Assembly (NCBI RefSeq): GCF_014204415.1
Contig: NZ_JACHLE010000001.1
Location: forward strand, 1,302,001 to 1,366,000
Direction: 5' to 3'
Source: Chryseobacterium defluvii
GTDB lineage: Bacteria; Bacteroidota; Bacteroidia; Flavobacteriales; Weeksellaceae
DNA: 64,000 nt
Under the pieces are notes generated by a model. That model was not told the DNA's origin and ran no database searches. It worked only from the letters and a program-made list of their open reading frames with translations. The stretch's first letter is position 1, and the number at the start of each line of letters is the position of its first letter. This document shows positions 58,832 through 64,000 of the stretch, piece by piece. The position numbers and the translations under genes were made by a program.

Positions 58832-60433
58832 TTATCTTCTAGTTCTGCCTTTGTCATTTGCTCTGGCATCCTGAGCTACACGGAACCCAACCCATCCATA
58901 GGCTCTGTTCTGTTCTTTATATCTTCTCTGTCCCGGATCCAGCCAATAAGCCATATCCTGCCATGAACCTCCTTTGATTACTCTGATATCATTAGATACA
59001 CCGGAAGTTCTTTCTTTAGTATCTTTCTGGAGAACAACTTTACCGCTTCCGTCTACAATAAATCTTTGCTTAGGAGCATTGTACATATCGTATGATGAAG
59101 TAGAGTCTCCGGCTCTGTAATATTCAAGAGAAGACTGTCTGTCCCCGTCTCTGTAATTTCTGTAGTCACCAATAGTTTCTCTTTCAAACTGTCCCGGTAA
59201 ATTTTTATATACCAGCCTTCCGTCTGCTAAAGTATCATATTTAATGGTACTTTCATCTACCATTTTATAAGTACCGTCACCGTTTCTTACAACAGCCTGC
59301 GGCATATTTCCTCTGTAGTAGTTGAAATCACTGAAATCTTCATCAATAATTGGTCTGTATACATCCGCTGTCCATTCAGCAACGTTTCCGTACATACCAT
59401 AGATTCCTAAATCATTAGAAGGATACTGTCTAACATCTGATGTTCTTGCAGATCCGTCATTTTTCCATCCAGGAATACCAGAATAATCTCCTTTACCCAT
59501 TTTGAAGTTTTCAAGGAACATTCCTCTGTCTCTTCCTTTAGTCCCTCTAAGGTTTTCGATAGCTGGTTTTTTACTTATGTATTGGTTATATTCTCTGTTT
59601 TTCTCCATACCCAGTGCTGCAAATTCCCATTCAACTTCGGTAGGAAGCCTGAATTTCTGAACCATGGCAGCCGTAGGAGCCCTGTTAGCAGCAAGAAGTC
59701 TTTGGTTGGTCGTTTTCATACCTGTTCTTTGCTGTAACCTTTGCTCATTGATATATCCCTGCATTTCAGGATCGTTCGACTTGAACTTATCCATATTGAA
59801 CGCAGTTCCTCCCTGGTTGTTAGACTCATTGATATATAAATCCTTAGCAATGATCCCTGCCTGCATTAAGGCTTTCTCGTTCGCTCTGTCCGTTAACCAC
59901 TCGCAGTATCTGTTTGCCTGGATCCAGGAAACCCCTACTACAGGATAGTAATCGAATTCCGGAGAACGGAAATACGTGTCATTGTAATCATTTCTTGATA
60001 GTTTGTTCTCCCATAATAAGGTATCCGGCAATGCTCCATTGTAGATCTCTTTAAAACTAGGATCACTTGGTGGGAATACATACTTCAACCATGTAAGGTA
60101 TTCACGGTATTCGTAATTAGTAATTTCTGTTTCACCGATGAAGAAAGAACTTACCTGCATTCTGCGAGGAGAGTTATTCCAATCGTGCATAACATCATCT
60201 TTCACTAATCCCATTGTAAAAGTTCCACCTTCTACATATACCATCCCCGGCCAACCTTTTTGCTTTTGTTGCTTTCCTGCAAAAAACCAACCTTGTTTTT
60301 CGTTTGGTTTCCAACCTGTTTTGCTGACAAATTTTTTAGTACCGCCACCTTTGCTGGTTCCTGAACCACCGCAGCTGGTTAATGCAAGTGTAGAACTTAA
60401 TGCTATTAATGAAAACAACTTTAGTTTTTTCAT
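58832..60433 (-). CDS. gldJ: Gliding motility lipoprotein GldJ
   Basis: 533 aa from ATG 60433; the frame extends 54 codons upstream but that stretch is not a signal and lies over the promoter. Lipoprotein signal MKKLKLFSLIALSSTLALTS with Cys21 (LTSCGGSG). The bulk is a formylglycine-generating-enzyme/SUMF1-like fold: VYVEGGTFTMG, VGVSWIQANRYCEWLTDRAN, RLPTEVEWEFAALG, GIYGMYGNVAEWTADVY, RVIKGGSWQDMAYW and WVGFRVAQD. GldJ, with GldK, GldL, GldM and GldN, is required for type IX secretion and gliding in Flavobacterium; in non-gliding Chryseobacterium it serves type IX secretion. Divergent from porU, the standard order. Confidence 0.96.
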   Translation of the reverse strand: MKKLKLFSLIALSSTLALTSCGGSGTSKGGGTKKFVSKTGWKPNEKQGWFFAGKQQKQKGWPGMVYVEGGTFTMGLVKDDVMHDWNNSPRRMQVSSFFIGETEITNYEYREYLTWLKYVFPPSDPSFKEIYNGALPDTLLWENKLSRNDYNDTYFRSPEFDYYPVVGVSWIQANRYCEWLTDRANEKALMQAGIIAKDLYINESNNQGGTAFNMDKFKSNDPEMQGYINEQRLQQRTGMKTTNQRLLAANRAPTAAMVQKFRLPTEVEWEFAALGMEKNREYNQYISKKPAIENLRGTKGRDRGMFLENFKMGKGDYSGIPGWKNDGSARTSDVRQYPSNDLGIYGMYGNVAEWTADVYRPIIDEDFSDFNYYRGNMPQAVVRNGDGTYKMVDESTIKYDTLADGRLVYKNLPGQFERETIGDYRNYRDGDRQSSLEYYRAGDSTSSYDMYNAPKQRFIVDGSGKVVLQKDTKERTSGVSNDIRVIKGGSWQDMAYWLDPGQRRYKEQNRAYGWVGFRVAQDARANDKGRTRR

Positions 60434-60597
60434 AGTCGATATAAATATTTTCAAAGTACAAAGAAAAAATAAATTATTCAATAAATCAAGTAAAGATTTG
60501 ATTTTTTTGAAAAACGATAACAAATTAATTTTATTGCATTGCAAATTAATTATAAAATTTTCATTTATTTTGTAATTTAGAAATTTCAAAAACAAAT

Positions 60598-63500
60598 ATG
60601 AAACAAAAAATCACGCTTTTATTTCTAATTTCTTTTGTATCAGCACTTTACTCTCAAAGGGTAAATATTGAATGGGAAGGCTCTAAAATCCTCGATTTTG
60701 GTGATACAAAATTAAATCTTCCAAATTTCAAAAATGAAGGTTTTTCTTTCAGCCAAAATAACATTTTTATACAAACTAAACAAAAAATAGGAGAAAAGCA
60801 GTTAAAAGTTTCAAATCCGGTTTGGGAAACGGTTTCCAACAGGGAACTATATGAGATCAATAAAGACCTGCTTCCTGATTATGAAGTGGCAGATGTTTCC
60901 TATTATTATCAAGAAGGTGAAAGATATGCAGGCATCAATGTTTCTTTATTCAAAAACGTAAAGGGAAAAATACAGCGTCTTTCCTCATTCGAAGTTTCTG
61001 AAACAACAGAATCCAAAAATCTGGGTGCCTATAAAGTAGGAACAACAACCAATCCGCTATCCAGTGGTAATTTTTATAAGATAAAGGTTGACAAATCCGG
61101 TATTTTTAAAATCACCAGCCAGTTTTTAAGAGACATCGGGATTAACCCCGCTTCGGTAAATCCAAAGAATTTAAGGGTGTATGGGAATGGAGGCATCATG
61201 CTTCCCGAACATAACCAGGATATAAAATACAGCGCATTACAGGAAAATGCTATTGAAGTAATAGGTGAAAGTGACGGAGTATGGAATGATGGGGATTATG
61301 CCCTGTTCTATGCCCAGGGGCCTAATGGATACAATCTCTATGACAACTCTAATGGGAGCGGTTTTAAAAGAAGGGATACCCGAAATGACAGAAGCAACAA
61401 CGTCAAAAATATCTACGAAGATTTTTCCTATTATTACATTAATGTAGATAAAGGTGCAGGAAAAAGGGTTCAACCTGTTGATATTACCCTTCCTGCTAAC
61501 TTAATTACACGATATGACAGCTATCAGGTAATCAATAATGATCAGAAAAACCTCCTGAATGTAGGAAGACTATGGGTAGAAAATACCCCTGTTATTACCG
61601 ATAAGGCAGTAACTTTCACTACCAATTCCCCGATACAGGGCGGAGATCAGATCAGATACAGGGCACAGGTTATAGGCTTCAAGTCCCAGCAAAACAGTAT
61701 TGCTTTTGATATCAATAATCAAAACCCTTTATCTGTAAGTGTTCCGCCCAATTCGCCTACTTACGCTTTCGAGTTTTTCCCGGCAAGGTATTCCGGGATC
61801 ATTACCAATTTACAGGGAAGTCAGATTTCAATCAATCTTAAACCCAATATTGCAACCAATCCCAATGGGGCATTTTATATAGATTATGTAGAAGTACAGT
61901 ATAAGGAAAACCTTGCATTCAATGGTTCTCAGATGAATTTCAGGGATTTTTCTCTTGTAAGCGGAAGCAACACGGATTACGGATTCAGCATTACCAACGC
62001 TTCAGGAATAGAGCAGGTGTGGGATGTTACGGATATTACCAATGCCAACAAAAGGGTGAATAAGGCGACCGGAAATTCTTTTTTTAATTTCGGTTATACT
62101 ACTTCGGATCAGAATTTCAATAATGAATTTGTTGCCTTTAGGGCTGATGCAGCCTTTAGTCCACAATTTGTAGAAAGAATAAGCAACCAGGATCTTTCCG
62201 CATTGCAAAATGTAGACTACTTAATCATAACGGTTCCGGAAATGATGGGGCAGGCTCAGCGGTTAGCCAGTTATCACCAGACCAAAAATAATTATAATGT
62301 ACAGATAGTAGATGCAAACAAAATCTATAATGAATTTGGCAGCGGCAGCAGGGATCTTACTGCAGTAAGGGATTTTGTCACAAAACTGAATACTCCTCTC
62401 GGAGCTTTAAAATACGTATTCATCTTAGGAGATGCTTCTTTTGACTATAAAAACAGGATTGCCAATAATTCCAATGTTGTTTCAGCGTATGAAAGTGAGG
62501 ATTCCGCAGATTTCATCAGCTCTTTTGTGACAGATGATTATATTGTAATGACCAAGCCCCAGACCACTTCTTTTATCACAAATAACCTGCCCGACCTTCC
62601 GGTTGGAAGAATTCCTGCCGCCAACGCTACGGAAGCAGCCCATATGATAGATAAGACCCTGGCCTATTACAATGCGTTATCCGGGCAGTCCACTCCTTTC
62701 GGGGAATGGCGTATGAAACTGGATTTTGTAGTGGATGACGATCATAATGAAGATGCGAGCAGCCCCATACCGTTTCATACTTTCATGAATAATTCTCTGG
62801 TGAATATTTTTGAACAGCCGGGAAATAATCTAAAGGAATATAACGTAAGAAAACTATATCTGGATGCTTTCCAGGCACAAAGTACCGCAGGCGGACAAAG
62901 ATATCCTCAGGTAAATCAGGCTATTTCCAACGATATCGGAAACAGTCTCTATCTCTTCTATTTCGGGCACGGAGGCATTAACGGATGGTCCCAGGAGAGG
63001 GTGCTTACGTCTGATGAAATTCAAAACTCCAACAATTTCTCTAATGTATACAGCAGATTCCCTTTCACATCAACCATTACCTGTGAGTTTACCTTATGGG
63101 ATGAACCGGGAACATTTTCAGCCGGGGAACGATTCATTAAGCTGAAAGATGGCGGGGTTTCTACCATGATCACCTCAAGCCGTGCCGTAAGTATCGGGTA
63201 TGGTATTGACTTCACTAATTTATATACTCAGGAAATGTTCAGGCTGGTAAGTGATGATTTTACATCTTTAGGGAATGCCTACCTTAATGCTAAAAAGCTA
63301 AAGGGAAGCGATCCCAATCACCTGAAGGTCAACTTCCTTGGCGATCCGGCTATGAAGCTAAGCAGACCTCAAAGATTACTGGTGATCGATAATATTGAAA
63401 CTCCGGTACCAGGACTAATCAGAGGATTGGATTTTGTAAAAGTGAAAGGACATATCAATAATCCCGGAGGTACCCTGAATACTTCCTTCAACGGAAGAGT

Positions 63501-64000
63501 GGTGATCAACATTTTTGATAAAAGACTTAATAAACACACACTGAATAATGACGGCGGTATGACCGTATTGAATTATACCGAGGAAGGAAGCGCTATTGTA
63601 AAAGCTTCCGGAACGGCTGTAAATGGTGTCTTCACAGTAGAATTCTATGTTCCGAAAGATATCAACTATGCCGTAGGCTCTGGAAGAATACTGGGGTATG
63701 CAGATAATAAGGCTATGGATGTATTCAATAATCAGGCTGTACAGGTAGGAGATATAAATCCTAACGGTATTAATGATAATGAACCCCCGAAAGTAAAGCT
63801 GTATATGAATAATACCAACTTTGCAGATGGGGGTATTACAGATCAGAATCCTATGCTTCTCGCCTGTGTTACGGATGATACGGGAATCAATTCTACAGGT
63901 TCCGGTATCGGGCATGATATTACGGTGTACCTGGACGGGCAGATCATCAATACGATCGTACTGAACGATTTCTTCTCTTCCGGAGAAGGGAACGGATGTT
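60598..64000 (+). CDS. porU: Type IX secretion system sortase PorU (partial, 3' end outside window)
   Basis: Surface-attached cysteine protease that removes the C-terminal sorting domain of type IX cargo and, in related species, attaches cargo to A-LPS. 1134 complete codons are in the window, starting ATG 60598 with signal MKQKITLLFLISFVSALYS; the C-terminus is missing. A PorU-type N-terminal domain precedes a gingipain-like C25 peptidase domain (about 540-920): YLIITVPEMMGQAQRLASYH, LGALKYVFILGDASFDYKN, DLPVGRIPAAN, His791 in FYFGHGGINGWS and catalytic Cys829 in STITCEFTLW. The rest is beta domains. Adjacent, divergent gldJ agrees with the known order. Confidence 0.96.
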   Translation, partial: MKQKITLLFLISFVSALYSQRVNIEWEGSKILDFGDTKLNLPNFKNEGFSFSQNNIFIQTKQKIGEKQLKVSNPVWETVSNRELYEINKDLLPDYEVADVSYYYQEGERYAGINVSLFKNVKGKIQRLSSFEVSETTESKNLGAYKVGTTTNPLSSGNFYKIKVDKSGIFKITSQFLRDIGINPASVNPKNLRVYGNGGIMLPEHNQDIKYSALQENAIEVIGESDGVWNDGDYALFYAQGPNGYNLYDNSNGSGFKRRDTRNDRSNNVKNIYEDFSYYYINVDKGAGKRVQPVDITLPANLITRYDSYQVINNDQKNLLNVGRLWVENTPVITDKAVTFTTNSPIQGGDQIRYRAQVIGFKSQQNSIAFDINNQNPLSVSVPPNSPTYAFEFFPARYSGIITNLQGSQISINLKPNIATNPNGAFYIDYVEVQYKENLAFNGSQMNFRDFSLVSGSNTDYGFSITNASGIEQVWDVTDITNANKRVNKATGNSFFNFGYTTSDQNFNNEFVAFRADAAFSPQFVERISNQDLSALQNVDYLIITVPEMMGQAQRLASYHQTKNNYNVQIVDANKIYNEFGSGSRDLTAVRDFVTKLNTPLGALKYVFILGDASFDYKNRIANNSNVVSAYESEDSADFISSFVTDDYIVMTKPQTTSFITNNLPDLPVGRIPAANATEAAHMIDKTLAYYNALSGQSTPFGEWRMKLDFVVDDDHNEDASSPIPFHTFMNNSLVNIFEQPGNNLKEYNVRKLYLDAFQAQSTAGGQRYPQVNQAISNDIGNSLYLFYFGHGGINGWSQERVLTSDEIQNSNNFSNVYSRFPFTSTITCEFTLWDEPGTFSAGERFIKLKDGGVSTMITSSRAVSIGYGIDFTNLYTQEMFRLVSDDFTSLGNAYLNAKKLKGSDPNHLKVNFLGDPAMKLSRPQRLLVIDNIETPVPGLIRGLDFVKVKGHINNPGGTLNTSFNGRVVINIFDKRLNKHTLNNDGGMTVLNYTEEGSAIVKASGTAVNGVFTVEFYVPKDINYAVGSGRILGYADNKAMDVFNNQAVQVGDINPNGINDNEPPKVKLYMNNTNFADGGITDQNPMLLACVTDDTGINSTGSGIGHDITVYLDGQIINTIVLNDFFSSGEGNGC

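Noticed and set aside
1-64000. CRISPR array, tRNA or rRNA genes, prophage
   Set aside because: No regularly spaced repeats, cas genes, cloverleaf-like segments or phage structural genes were found on reading either strand.

Overview
The window looks like a chromosomal segment from a member of the Bacteroidota, class Flavobacteriia, most probably Chryseobacterium or a close relative in the Weeksellaceae. The reasons are the gldJ/porU (gliding and type IX secretion) pair beside murF, AT-rich spacers with the flavobacterial -7 box TAnnTTTG, secreted proteins whose mature ends begin QVGI(N/G)T, and typical neighbours (DUF6526, small lipoproteins, TolC/EmrA/EmrB efflux). No tRNA, rRNA, CRISPR array, complete insertion sequence or prophage was seen.

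Layout. 1-4097: a type III restriction-modification operon (mod then res, ATGA overlap; res runs off the left edge). 4371-13373: mostly core genes: a DUF1826 protein, mnmE, pepP, a DUF6526 protein, a small lipoprotein, a frameshifted topoisomerase IB, pruA and two small lipoproteins. 13425-29058: a large accessory block of eight secreted proteins with a QVGI-type mature N-terminus (several probably ending in C1q-like jelly rolls), three membrane one-component regulators (signal peptide, TPR, one membrane segment, coiled coil, LuxR-like HTH), small double-HTH proteins and a secreted thioredoxin. 29220-34466: fabH, corA, a patatin phospholipase and a flavin oxidase, then a dead DUF2199 gene. 34765-39761: a second-style cassette: a TPR/AraC membrane regulator, a duplicated 188-bp spacer, a FISUMP-domain secreted protein and another double-HTH pair. 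40118-47269: tag, a four-gene TetR-TolC-EmrA-EmrB efflux operon, a Cys-rich small protein and holB. 47439-51985: an orphan ParA ATPase, an outer-membrane protein with lptC, and anmK. 51986-56159: an accessory block with a JAMM-like lipoprotein followed by small secreted proteins and decayed duplicates, divergent from an XRE regulator. 56207-64000: SRPBCC and Nudix proteins, murF, gldJ and the start of porU.

How parts may work together. The strongest candidate for an undescribed system is the 13-39 kb region: envelope-spanning regulators sit next to arrays of mosaic secreted proteins, and two different short DNA motifs are each shared between a regulator's upstream region and the upstream region of secreted-protein genes (GATAYSTGTGWGATA three times; TTCCCARGTAGGTATT twice). 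This suggests autoregulated sensors that choose which surface protein is made. A second candidate is the JAMM lipoprotein locus at 52-56 kb, whose downstream genes show duplication and decay typical of fast-evolving cassettes.
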